A model generated the notes under the pieces. That model was not told the origin of the DNA. It saw nothing but the letters and a program-made list of their open reading frames with translations, and ran no database searches. Source: Cysteiniphilum marinum (GTDB lineage Bacteria; Pseudomonadota; Gammaproteobacteria; Francisellales; Francisellaceae). From it: a stretch of 32,639 nt of DNA. Position 1 is the stretch's first letter. Every line of letters starts with the position of its first letter. Of the stretch, positions 1-7,327 are shown in pieces. The stretch is taken from NCBI RefSeq assembly GCF_014857925.1, contig NZ_JACYVZ010000031.1, positions 1 through 32,639 on the forward strand, given 5' to 3'. Both the position numbers and the translations under genes were made by a program.

Positions 1-58
1 AAAAAGCAAGAACAGATAATAAGCAAAATATTAATATTGTAACTGAAGATAAAACCAT
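1..58 (-). CDS. Possible 5' end of a membrane or secreted protein, cut by the window edge
   Basis: An ATG on the minus strand at 58-56 opens 19 codons that run off the window without a stop. The peptide is strongly hydrophobic (VTILIFCLLSVLAF), like a signal peptide or first membrane helix. There is no convincing ribosome binding site upstream, so this may be chance. It lies downstream of the Phd-like antitoxin on the same strand but does not resemble a toxin N-terminus. Confidence 0.2.
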   Translation of the reverse strand, partial: MVLSSVTILIFCLLSVLAF

Positions 59-121
59 GCTAAATTAGGGTGGTTTAAGCGGCAATTGTAGTTGTCGTTA
101 ACCGGCAAAGATAATTGTCGT

Positions 122-322
122 TCAATAGTCAAAGTCTTCAGCCATGTAATATGCTGTGTTAGAGAGCTTTCCAATAACGCGTTTTTTCTTTTCTACAGGA
201 ATAATTTTAGCGACTAATTTTTTGCCGCGTGTAATTAAAATTTCCTCACCAGAGGTCGATACTAAATTAATCAGCTTGGGGAAGTTTTGTTTGGCGTCGC
301 CAATACCATAAATATGATGCAT
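122..322 (-). CDS. Phd/YefM-type antitoxin
   Basis: This 66-residue protein has the compact Phd/YefM pattern: an opening segment GIGDAKQNFPKLI that forms the DNA-binding N-terminus, then the strand-rich EEILITRGKKLVAKIIPVE typical of the family. Such proteins repress their own operon and neutralise a partner toxin. The start ATG at 322 is supported by GAGG five bases upstream. It is a little shorter than usual, with a short acidic tail (AEDFDY) that would be the toxin-binding end. No RelE, Doc or VapC toxin follows within the 121 bases left in the window, so it is either an orphan or its partner lies elsewhere. Family call is good; the partner is unknown. Confidence 0.75.
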   Translation of the reverse strand: MHHIYGIGDAKQNFPKLINLVSTSGEEILITRGKKLVAKIIPVEKKKRVIGKLSNTAYYMAEDFDY

Positions 323-403
323 AAGACCTCGCTAAATTAAGTGATTCATTTGATCTTTTGCTAATATAGTTGAATATTCCCTGCTTGTCCAAGTTTTTGT
401 TAT

Positions 404-1975
404 TTAATGCCTAAAATGCCTAATGCCAGTAAACACCATAGCGATACCATGCTCGTTAGCAGCGTCTATGACCTCTTGATCGCGCATGGAGCCACCTGGT
501 TGGATAATAGCACTTACCCCTGATTTGGCAGCGGCATCTATGCCATCGCGAAACGGGAAGAAGGCATCTGATGCCATCACTGAATGCTCAATGCTTAAGT
601 TAGCATCGTGCGCTTTTTCAATAGCAATTTTGGAGCTAAATACACGACTCATTTGTCCAGCACCAATGCCGATAGTCATATTGTTTTTTGCATACACAAT
701 TGCATTTGATTTGACAAATTTAACGACTTTCCAAGCAAATAAAAGGTCTTGTAATTGTTCATCAGTCGGCGCTTTATGAGTGACGATCTTTAATTCATTT
801 TGATCTAGCTGATAAATGTCTTTATCTTGGACTAACAATCCACCTTCAATTTTCTTCAATTCAAGCTCAGCAACATTTGGCTTTTGATCATAACCACAAG
901 CCAATATACGCACATTGGGCTTAGCTGCAAGTGCTTTAAGTGCCAAGTCATCCACTTCAGGGGCAATAATAACTTCAACAAATTGTTGATTAATAATTGT
1001 TGGAGCAGTTGTTGCATCAAGCTTTTGATTAAAGGCAATAATGCCGCCAAAGGCTGAGGTTGGATCGGTTTGAAAGGCTTTTTGATAGGCTTCGGTTAAT
1101 GAGCTTGCCACTGCAACACCACAAGGATTAGCGTGTTTCACAATAACACAAGCAGGTAAGTCAAAGCTTTTGACACACTGTAAAGCGGCATCAGTATCAG
1201 CAATATTATTATAAGATAATGCTTTACCTTGTAATTGTGTTGCTTGTGCTACGGATGCATTAGGATAACTAGGCTCAATATATAAGGCAGCTTGCTGGTG
1301 AGGATTCTCACCATAGCGCATCACTTTGGCTTTGTTAAACTGTAGATTGATTGTATTTGGAAAGCTCTGCTCTTTCTCACCAGTTGTTGGGTTTAATGTA
1401 CCTAAATGATTAGCAATCATACCATCGTATTGGGCGGTGTGTTCAAAGACCTTACATGCTAAACTAAAACGTGTCGCAAAGTCTAAAGCGCCATGGTTGT
1501 CATTGAGCTTTTGTGTAATGTCGCTATAGTCATTAGGATCACAAATAACGGTAACATCTTGATGGTTTTTTGCCGCTGAGCGCAACATTGTCGGACCGCC
1601 AATATCAATGTTCTCGATCGTTTCGCTGAAACTGACATTCGGTTTTTCAATCGTTTGTTTAAATGGATATAAATTGACAACAACTAAATCAATATTGGGA
1701 ATATCATGTTGCTGCATAACCGCTTGATCGATATCGCGTCTGCCAAGAAGCCCACCATGGATTTTAGGGTGCAGCGTTTTGACACGTCCATCCATCATCT
1801 CAGGAAAGCCCGTGTAATCAGACACTTCAATGACGGGGATATCGGCATCTGCTAATAGCTTGGCAGTGCCGCCGGTTGATAATATTTCAATATTGAGTTT
1901 TTGCAGTTGCTTGGCAAAGTCAACAATCCCTGTTTTGTCGGAAACACTAAGCAAAGCGCGTTTAATTGATCTCAC
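404..1975 (-). CDS. purH: Bifunctional AICAR formyltransferase / IMP cyclohydrolase
   Basis: PurH catalyses the last two steps of purine synthesis: formyl transfer from 10-formyl-THF to AICAR, then ring closure to IMP, in the cytoplasm. The 523 residues match the family length. The N-terminal cyclohydrolase (MGS-like) domain shows VSDKTG at 11-16, STGGTAKLL at 33-41 and [16 protein letters not shown] near 60-75. The C-terminal transformylase domain has RYGENPHQ at 220-227, the catalytic Lys-His in KHANPCGV at 280-287, and QPGGSMRD near 492. The start is GTG at 1975, with GGAG eleven bases upstream. No purD follows, although purH and purD are often paired. Nothing looks damaged. Confidence 0.98.
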   Translation of the reverse strand: MRSIKRALLSVSDKTGIVDFAKQLQKLNIEILSTGGTAKLLADADIPVIEVSDYTGFPEMMDGRVKTLHPKIHGGLLGRRDIDQAVMQQHDIPNIDLVVVNLYPFKQTIEKPNVSFSETIENIDIGGPTMLRSAAKNHQDVTVICDPNDYSDITQKLNDNHGALDFATRFSLACKVFEHTAQYDGMIANHLGTLNPTTGEKEQSFPNTINLQFNKAKVMRYGENPHQQAALYIEPSYPNASVAQATQLQGKALSYNNIADTDAALQCVKSFDLPACVIVKHANPCGVAVASSLTEAYQKAFQTDPTSAFGGIIAFNQKLDATTAPTIINQQFVEVIIAPEVDDLALKALAAKPNVRILACGYDQKPNVAELELKKIEGGLLVQDKDIYQLDQNELKIVTHKAPTDEQLQDLLFAWKVVKFVKSNAIVYAKNNMTIGIGAGQMSRVFSSKIAIEKAHDANLSIEHSVMASDAFFPFRDGIDAAAKSGVSAIIQPGGSMRDQEVIDAANEHGIAMVFTGIRHFRH

Positions 1976-2077
1976 GAGATTTCGCTCCAGAAGAGTACGT
2001 TAAAAGCGAGGTGATTGTATATCAGATAAGCGATATTTTAAAGCTCTTTTCCCCAAGGCTTATTGCTTGGCTGACTA

Positions 2078-2929
2078 CTAAGAGGGTGAGACTGTTTTTT
2101 GAATGTCTTTGAATTGATCACTTGTTGTTAGTGATTGCAATAAAGAAGTATTAAGGAGCGTTGACAGCGATTCTTTATGTTCAAATAAACATTGATAACG
2201 AATAGTGATATCGATAAGCTCTGGTTTATCAATATTCGGTTGCTCATAAAGACTAATCGTTGTTGATGTCAGCGTGTTTAATTGTGGTTTATTGAGTGTC
2301 TTAAGATAGTCAGTAAGCTCTTTGTCTAGCGTGGTTTTTAACTCAGTGATGTTGAGATTTGTATATTGTTCATACGTCACTTTAAATTGAATTTTACCCT
2401 TAAAAGGAACCGCAGGTTGTGAATAGTTGATAATAACAGTAGTAATTGCGGTGGCATTTGGGACGCGAATATATTTTCCTTTGGTCTTTTTGTCAGTTGG
2501 AGGGTGCTCAGCCAATGTATAATATAGTGGTCCTAAGCGATAGATATATCCTTCTTGACCTTGGACCTCGATATAATCACCCTCACTAAAAAGATCGCGC
2601 CACATGATAATAAATGAGCCGATAAAGTTCATAATCGTTTCTTTGTTGACAACAACTAAACCGGCACCTACCAAACCTAATGCAGTGAGAATATGACTAA
2701 AATCACTAATCCATATTTTCAGTACGCAAAAGACATAAATAGCAATCAATAGATAACGAAGGCGTGAAAGCTTGCGTTTGAGCTTGGTTGTGTTATCAAT
2801 TTTTCGTGTAAAATACCATTGTAAAAATCGATATAAAAAATACATTATAACTGCAATAGCGATACTTTGTATTAAGCCAATAATTAAATGATGTGAGAGA
2901 AAGTTATAAATTGTCACACTAAACTCCAT
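2078..2929 (-). CDS. MscS-family mechanosensitive ion channel
   Basis: A 283-residue inner-membrane protein with three predicted helices near residues 13-36, 56-74 and 78-110, followed by a soluble beta-rich domain. The third helix, rich in Gly and Ala (HILTALGLVGAGLVVV), followed by NFIGSFIIMWRDLFSEGDYIEV, is the hallmark MscS pore helix and beta-domain entry. These channels release solutes on hypo-osmotic shock. The C-terminal domain has an unusual basic insert (DKKTKGKYIRV) around residue 145. It is about the size of E. coli MscS. GGAT lies just upstream of the ATG. The gene stands alone between purH and ruvX on the same strand. Confidence 0.88.
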   Translation of the reverse strand: MEFSVTIYNFLSHHLIIGLIQSIAIAVIMYFLYRFLQWYFTRKIDNTTKLKRKLSRLRYLLIAIYVFCVLKIWISDFSHILTALGLVGAGLVVVNKETIMNFIGSFIIMWRDLFSEGDYIEVQGQEGYIYRLGPLYYTLAEHPPTDKKTKGKYIRVPNATAITTVIINYSQPAVPFKGKIQFKVTYEQYTNLNITELKTTLDKELTDYLKTLNKPQLNTLTSTTISLYEQPNIDKPELIDITIRYQCLFEHKESLSTLLNTSLLQSLTTSDQFKDIQKTVSPS

Positions 2930-2981
2930 GTTATCCGGATGTTAAATAGTATAGGTCAGAAATGAAGTTGTGGTAAATGAT

Positions 2982-3392
2982 TTAACTCTGTTCGTTCATC
3001 CAAGTCTCTAAAATAACACAAGCGGCAAATGCGTCGACTTTAAGGTGTCGATTTGATTTGTTTTGTACTTCCTCTAGACGCCAACGCGCCTCACGCGTTG
3101 AGAAAGTCTCTGAGATTAAATGCACAGGCTTTTGATATCTCAGCTCAATCTTTTGTGCAAAGGCGCGTGCTTCCTCAGTAATCTTGGTTTCTTGATCTTT
3201 GGCATCAATCGGAAGCCCTACAATAATATCACTAGGGCGCCATTGTTTAATAATCTTATCAAGCTCACGCCATTCAGGCTCACCTTGTTTCGCGGCAATG
3301 GTTGCAATTGGTGTAGCCGTTTTGGTGATCATCTGTCCACTGGCAATTCCTATGCGTGACTTGCCATAATCAAGGCCGATTAATTTAAGCAT
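2982..3392 (-). CDS. ruvX: RuvX/YqgF, RNase H-fold pre-16S rRNA nuclease
   Basis: RuvX (YqgF) has an RNase H-like fold and takes part in 5' maturation of 16S rRNA. The 136-residue product shows GLDYGKSRIGIA with Asp8, SETFSTREA with Glu95, and VDAFAA with Asp120, the three acidic active-site positions. I chose ATG 3392 rather than TTG 3398 because GAGG lies seven bases before it. The ATG overlaps the stop of the upstream 45-codon algH remnant (3385-3522), an arrangement expected for translational coupling. In many gammaproteobacteria yqgE/algH and ruvX are adjacent in this order, so the overlap is a preserved ancestral operon junction. Confidence 0.95.
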   Translation of the reverse strand: MLKLIGLDYGKSRIGIASGQMITKTATPIATIAAKQGEPEWRELDKIIKQWRPSDIIVGLPIDAKDQETKITEEARAFAQKIELRYQKPVHLISETFSTREARWRLEEVQNKSNRHLKVDAFAACVILETWMNEQS

Positions 3393-3522
3393 GACCAAAC
3401 CTCATAAAGCCGATGATACCTTTGTCATTCTCTTCACGCATAACGATAACAGGGTGTTCAAAGGCATTAACTTGCAAATTAGGCATGGCAATTAAAGATT
3501 GCTTTGTTAAGCTATAAGGCAT
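3385..3522 (-). pseudogene. algH: Internally deleted YqgE/AlgH, 45 codons
   Basis: This frame was too short for a routine ORF listing. From ATG 3522 it encodes 45 residues containing SLIAMPNLQVNAFEHPVIVM, which matches the conserved AlgH N-terminus (LIAMP-L-D--F---V-Y). Full-length AlgH is about 185 residues and commonly ends in Gly-His-Ala. This frame ends FGHA and stops, as though the middle of about 140 codons had been removed in frame and both ends kept. The stop overlaps the ruvX ATG. The start lies 33 bp from the divergent Nudix gene start. It could be a relic kept only to translate ruvX, or a functional micro-protein. Homology of the N-terminal part is convincing; identity of the last four residues as the old C-terminus is inference. 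Confidence 0.7.
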
Positions 3523-3554
3523 GTTTGATTTATTTAAGTGTTTGTTTATTAGCG

Positions 3555-3977
3555 ATGATTTTAATCAAAGTTGCTGTTGGAGTCATATTAAATGACCAAA
3601 AAAATCAAGTTTTTTTAACTAAGCGTAAATCAACTCAGGATTTAGCCGGACTTTGGGAGTTTCCAGGCGGAAAACTTGAAGCTAGTGAGGCGCCACATAA
3701 TGCACTTAAGCGCGAGCTTAAAGAAGAGGTAGGCATTGATGTTACAAAGTGTGAAGCATTGTTGGTTAAGACACATCACTATCAACATAAATCCGTTGAG
3801 CTTCATTGTTTTGTGATTACGCAATATCAAGGAGAAATTGCGCCTCAAGAAGGGCAAGAGGGGAAATGGGTAAATATTGATAAGCTTGATACCGAAATAA
3901 TGCCTGAAGCAAATCAAGAGATTATTGAGACACTCAAGCAATTTATGTCAACCAAAGTAACTCGTTCACATGCGTGA
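3555..3977 (+). CDS. mutT: MutT-like Nudix hydrolase (8-oxo-dGTP diphosphatase)
   Basis: A 140-residue Nudix protein. The Nudix box is complete at 39-61: Gly39, Glu45, Arg53-Glu54, Glu57-Glu58 and Gly60. The context VAVGVILNDQKNQVFLTKR and LAGLWEFPGGK is typical of MutT enzymes that clean oxidised dGTP from the nucleotide pool. A longer reading from 3504 would add a Cys-rich hydrophobic leader and overlap the divergent algH remnant; homology begins at MILIKVAVGV, so ATG 3555 is preferred, although no strong ribosome site precedes it. Its stop abuts the stop of the convergent mazF gene with no gap, and no terminator separates them. SecA-linked mutT is the usual setting in enterics, but here the gene stands alone. 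Confidence 0.88.
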   Translation: MILIKVAVGVILNDQKNQVFLTKRKSTQDLAGLWEFPGGKLEASEAPHNALKRELKEEVGIDVTKCEALLVKTHHYQHKSVELHCFVITQYQGEIAPQEGQEGKWVNIDKLDTEIMPEANQEIIETLKQFMSTKVTRSHA

Positions 3978-4310
3978 TTATTTACTAAATATTTCAGCAA
4001 GAACGCTATAAATATTGCGATGAAACTTAGTTTCAAGTAAGCCCATATTCTTTTTCAAACGGCTTTTATCAATTGTTCTAATTTGATCAAGTGCGACTTC
4101 ACCTGTTTTTGCTTGATGCTCTATTTGAACACGTGTAGGCCAGCCGCGTAATGACGTTGTCATTGGTGCAACAATCACTGTGTTTAAATGATTATTCATA
4201 ACATCCGGTGATATTACTAAAACAGGTCTAAAACCTGACTGCTCACTGCCTTTGGTTGGGTCAAGATCAACGCCCCAAACACTAAATCGTTTGATAGCTA
4301 CCATTGCCAT
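3978..4310 (-). CDS. MazF/PemK-family mRNA interferase toxin
   Basis: A 110-residue protein with the MazF/PemK fold signature: VWGVDLDPTKGSEQSGFRPVLVIS at 11-34, VIVAPMTTS near 65, and GEVALDQIRTIDKSRL at 81-96. Gln-Ser-Gly-Phe-Arg-Pro and the Thr-Ser strand surround the RNA-cleaving site. Family members cleave mRNA at short motifs and arrest growth when freed from the antitoxin. The start overlaps the 3' end of the antitoxin gene by 13 bases (ATGGCAATGG serves both), so translation is coupled; a second ATG two codons in is also possible. It is convergent with the Nudix gene. Confidence 0.93.
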   Translation of the reverse strand: MAMVAIKRFSVWGVDLDPTKGSEQSGFRPVLVISPDVMNNHLNTVIVAPMTTSLRGWPTRVQIEHQAKTGEVALDQIRTIDKSRLKKNMGLLETKFHRNIYSVLAEIFSK

Positions 4311-4534
4311 TCGTTCTCATCAAAATTATTATTGCTAAGATCATTCAGATGCAGAGGTTCATGTTTTGCGTTTTGCCATAAACTTACATCATTCCAGCTT
4401 GAACGTGGCGTCTTGATCACTTTGACAATGTTAATTTCAATAGTATCGCCAATATGAGCAGATAGTGTTTTTAATTCACTTGCAGGAATGGTGATGCCAA
4501 CACTGTTACCAATCGCCCTTAATTTAGTTTGCAT
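4298..4534 (-). CDS. MazE/AbrB-fold antitoxin
   Basis: A 78-residue antitoxin. The N-terminus (TKLRAIGNSVGITIPASEL) is the AbrB/MazE swapped-hairpin DNA-binding domain; the acidic, Trp-rich tail (residues 50-78, ending NEWQW) is the flexible toxin-wrapping segment. I place the start at ATG 4534, preceded by AGGAGA at six bases, not at the longer reading to 4594, which would translate through the promoter and operator. The pair is expected to bind its own promoter. Antitoxin-first order and a 13-base overlap with the toxin are classic for type II modules. Confidence 0.93.
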   Translation of the reverse strand: MQTKLRAIGNSVGITIPASELKTLSAHIGDTIEINIVKVIKTPRSSWNDVSLWQNAKHEPLHLNDLSNNNFDENEWQW

Positions 4535-4557
4535 ATGACTTCTCCTGATGATCAAAG

Positions 4558-4594
4558 TTATAACAATGTTATAATGCGATATTGGTTTTGTCAA
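4558..4594 (-). promoter_or_regulatory. Promoter and palindromic operator of the mazEF-type pair
   Basis: Positions 4558-4574 form TTATAACAATGTTATAA, a palindrome with perfect 8-base arms around one central base. On the minus strand a consensus -35 TTGACA lies at 4594-4589. TATAAC at 4573-4568 is a -10 candidate, 15 bases away, inside the palindrome. A repressor bound there would block RNA polymerase, matching the autoregulation known for MazE-type antitoxins. The exact -10 is uncertain because the spacer is short. Confidence 0.65.
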
Positions 4595-4706
4595 TGTCGG
4601 AAATTCATTGCTGTTTGATAGAATGTCGGTCTATTTTGATGGGTGTATGCAATAGAATCTTACGTGATGATTATGAGCGAATGTATTGCTATGATTGGCT
4701 TTATGG

Positions 4707-5798
4707 CTATTGACTTTTGCCGCGCAAATTAATTGACCAGACATCGGTAACAATATCATTTTCTGTAATATAAAACTGATCAAATAAATTAATGGTTGGA
4801 TCACAATGTGGTACCACCATTTCAATGATGTCTCCAAGCTTAGGCAATACTTTGCCGGTAACTTTGCCATGCTCATCGCCAAAGTAGTCCCAGTCATAAT
4901 AAAGATCATCATGACTAATAATCTGTGGCTTGGTAGGATCTTTATAGAGTGCTTTAAGTCCCGCATCAACAGTGACATGTATCTCATGATTAGCACTGAT
5001 AACTGTGCTTAAAAGCGTCATCGCTGGCAGGAAACTATTGATTGATTCGATATCAAAATACTCTTTATCCATTACGGTATATGAGCCTGGTTGAATTTCC
5101 GTGACCGATTGAACATTACAATCTATGGCATAAGTGCCCGTACCGGATCCCGTTTGAATAAGGTTTTTAAGTCCTGTTTGGGCTTCAATTTGCGCTTTAA
5201 TCTCACCGGCTTTTTTAAGCAGTGATGAAGAAGCCTCTTGGCGTTTGTTATAGCCACTGATATGTTGGAAATGACCGGCATAGCATTGAATGCCTTTTAA
5301 ATTAAGATGAGATAACTCATTGATATGTCGTGCCAGTGCGATAGCATGCTCAAAGGAGACACCTGTGCGTCCAATGCCAGCATCGATATCAACGATAACA
5401 TCCATACTTTGCTTTAAGTGATTTAAAGCGAATTGGTTTAATTCTTCAGCATTAGCAAATGAATCACAAACAACCATGGTATCTGGCGCTAGTTGATAAA
5501 CCTTGCTTAGCATATTAAGTTTATTCTCTGTAACGACAGGGGAAGTGATTAAAATACCCGTAATGCCATGCTCAGCCAAAACAAGTGCTTCACTCACCTT
5601 GGTTGCACATATGCCAATGGCACCTTGTTGTTTTTGCAATTTGGCAATTTCAGTACATTTATGCGTTTTGGCGTGAGGGCGCACGGACTTGTGATATTTA
5701 AGAGCAAAAGCTTGCATGTCATTGATGTTTTGCAGAAGTTTATCTTTATCAATCACAAGGCAGGGTGTGTTTAGTGTTGATTTATGTTGTCCAATCAT
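4707..5798 (-). CDS. DSD1/D-threonine aldolase-like PLP enzyme
   Basis: A 363-residue fold-type III PLP enzyme of the alanine racemase/DSD1 family, which includes D-threonine aldolase, D-serine dehydratase and similar D-amino acid enzymes. The N-terminal barrel shows TPCLVIDKDKL at 11-21 and RPHAKTHK at 40-47, where Lys44 is the expected PLP lysine. DIDAGIGRTGV, CYAGHFQH and QTGSGTGTY are the cofactor phosphate and substrate strands. The C-terminal domain has VVPHCDPTINLFDQFYI, with His331 and Asp333 as the metal-site pair conserved in D-threonine aldolase and DSD1. A retro-aldol or a dehydratase role both fit; the exact substrate cannot be read from sequence. It is monocistronic or loosely linked to the ycgN-like gene 24 bases upstream. 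Confidence 0.85.
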   Translation of the reverse strand: MIGQHKSTLNTPCLVIDKDKLLQNINDMQAFALKYHKSVRPHAKTHKCTEIAKLQKQQGAIGICATKVSEALVLAEHGITGILITSPVVTENKLNMLSKVYQLAPDTMVVCDSFANAEELNQFALNHLKQSMDVIVDIDAGIGRTGVSFEHAIALARHINELSHLNLKGIQCYAGHFQHISGYNKRQEASSSLLKKAGEIKAQIEAQTGLKNLIQTGSGTGTYAIDCNVQSVTEIQPGSYTVMDKEYFDIESINSFLPAMTLLSTVISANHEIHVTVDAGLKALYKDPTKPQIISHDDLYYDWDYFGDEHGKVTGKVLPKLGDIIEMVVPHCDPTINLFDQFYITENDIVTDVWSINLRGKSQ

Positions 5799-5822
5799 AA
5801 TTTAATCCATCTTTTATATTGT

Positions 5823-6278
5823 TTAATCGTAATTAGTAAGCAAATAATCTTCCAAATCACTACGAATGTCATTCTCAGAAATGGCAAAATCGCAAGCTGA
5901 AGCGCTTGCCTTGTGAACGCTGTTTTTATCTTTGGTGATCAATGGATGCCAATCAGGTAAAGTTTTACCATGATAACGGCGCTTATAGGCGCAAGTCTCA
6001 GGTAACCAATGCTGGGCATGCTTTAGGTGATATAGATCCAGTTGCAAACAGTCAGGTACCAGTTGTTTGCGCTTAGGATAATTCGTGCATTGGCAAGTGC
6101 TACAATCTAAAAGTTTGCAGGCAACTTTGGTGTAATAGATCTCATCGGTTTCATCATCTTGCAGTTTATGTAGGCAACATAAACCACAGCCATCACAAAG
6201 CGCTTCCCATTCAGCATCGTTTAATGCTTTTAATGGATATAAGTGCCAGAAATTATCACGTAAAGACTTAGAAGACAT
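5823..6278 (-). CDS. YcgN-family cysteine cluster protein (UPF0260)
   Basis: A 151-residue protein of the YcgN/YkgJ zinc-or-iron cluster group. Cysteines fall at 28, 31, 34-35, 54, 59, 62, 64 and 77, with the core CDGCGLCC at 28-35 and CSTCQCTNYPKR at 59-70. The later segment LPETCAYKRRYHGKTLPDWHPL is specific to YcgN. Length matches the family. Function is unknown; metal binding is the family assumption. No clear ribosome site precedes ATG 6278. It lies 12 bases after ispB in the same direction, so it may be the tail of an ispB transcript. Confidence 0.9.
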   Translation of the reverse strand: MSSKSLRDNFWHLYPLKALNDAEWEALCDGCGLCCLHKLQDDETDEIYYTKVACKLLDCSTCQCTNYPKRKQLVPDCLQLDLYHLKHAQHWLPETCAYKRRYHGKTLPDWHPLITKDKNSVHKASASACDFAISENDIRSDLEDYLLTNYD

Positions 6279-6290
6279 AGTTTTGAGTTG

Positions 6291-7262
6291 TTAGTGTGTA
6301 CGTTCAACAGCAATATGCGCTAGTGCAATCAGTGCGTTTTTATATTCAGATTCAGTCAGTATATCTAGCGAATCAATTGCCGATTGAGCAGCTTGTTGCG
6401 CTTTGCTAACAGCATACTCAATCGCACCACTGTGCTTGATAATATCAATAATCTTTGCCATCTCTGGATGATGGCCTTGCTCAATCGCTTGACGAATCAG
6501 TTGTTGATCTTGAGCTTGTGCATTTTTCAATGCATAAATCACAGGTAGTGTCGTTTTGCCCTCAGCTAAATCATCACCAATATTTTTGCCAAGTGTGTCA
6601 CTATCGGCAATATAATCAAGCACATCATCTGCAATCTGGAACGCATTACCAAGATGCAGACCGTATTGATGTAATGCTTCTTGCTCTCTGTCACTGGCAT
6701 CTGCTAGAACACTAGCAACATCACAAGCCGCTTCAAACAGCTTGGCGGTTTTGCAATAAATAACTTGCATATATTGCGCTTCAGTAATATCCGGATTGTT
6801 ACAGTTTAACAGCTGCAATACTTCTCCTTCCGCGATTTTATTGGTGGCATTTGCTAAGATCTGCATAATTTGCATTTGATTTAACTCAACCATCATTTGA
6901 AAGGCGCGCGAGTAAAGAAAATCACCCGTTAGGACTGAAGCGGCATTGCCAAAGACATTATTGGCAGTCTCTTTGCCGCGACGCAATTCAGACTCATCAA
7001 CCACATCATCATGCAACAGGGTCGCTGTGTGAATAAACTCAATAATAGCTGCGGCTTTGGTGTGATCTTGCCCTTTGTAGTCAAGGGCGCGGGCGACAAG
7101 CATCAGTAGCAATGGGCGCAAACGTTTACCACCACTGTGGATAATGTATTGGCTAATTTGATTAATTAAAACGACATTGGAGCTTAATTGGTCAATGATG
7201 ACTTGATTATTTCGTTGGATGTCATCTGTCGATAACTGTTGAATTTGCTTAAGTGTTAACAT
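6291..7262 (-). CDS. ispB: Octaprenyl (polyprenyl) diphosphate synthase
   Basis: A trans-polyprenyl diphosphate synthase that builds the ubiquinone side chain from FPP and IPP. It shows HSGGKRLRP near 43, the first Asp-rich motif LLHDDVVDESELRRG near 80-95, GNAASVLTGDF, and the second motif QIADDVLDYIADSDTLGKN. I chose ATG 7262 because it gives 323 residues and lines up with the E. coli IspB start; the frame stays open to a TTG at 7322 with an intermediate ATG at 7307, and none of the three has a strong ribosome site. The longer form would begin 5 bases after the upstream transporter stop. Chain length (C40 or other) is inferred from similarity, not proven. Confidence 0.93.
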   Translation of the reverse strand: MLTLKQIQQLSTDDIQRNNQVIIDQLSSNVVLINQISQYIIHSGGKRLRPLLLMLVARALDYKGQDHTKAAAIIEFIHTATLLHDDVVDESELRRGKETANNVFGNAASVLTGDFLYSRAFQMMVELNQMQIMQILANATNKIAEGEVLQLLNCNNPDITEAQYMQVIYCKTAKLFEAACDVASVLADASDREQEALHQYGLHLGNAFQIADDVLDYIADSDTLGKNIGDDLAEGKTTLPVIYALKNAQAQDQQLIRQAIEQGHHPEMAKIIDIIKHSGAIEYAVSKAQQAAQSAIDSLDILTESEYKNALIALAHIAVERTH

Positions 7263-7327
7263 TTCTATGATTTGATCTTCAAGTAAGTCGTTGAGGATAA
7301 TTGTCATTGCTTTTAAGGTCAAGCGAA

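Noticed and set aside
486-779. 97-codon plus-strand frame inside purH
   Set aside because: It is antisense to the conserved transformylase domain, has no ribosome site, and no protein-like pattern.
3642-3941. 99-codon minus-strand frame opposite the Nudix gene
   Set aside because: It is the shadow of a gene with complete Nudix motifs; Cys/Phe/Leu-rich composition is artefactual.
4631-4996. 121-codon frame overlapping the PLP enzyme
   Set aside because: It overlaps the metal-binding C-terminus of a well-supported enzyme and lacks a start signal.
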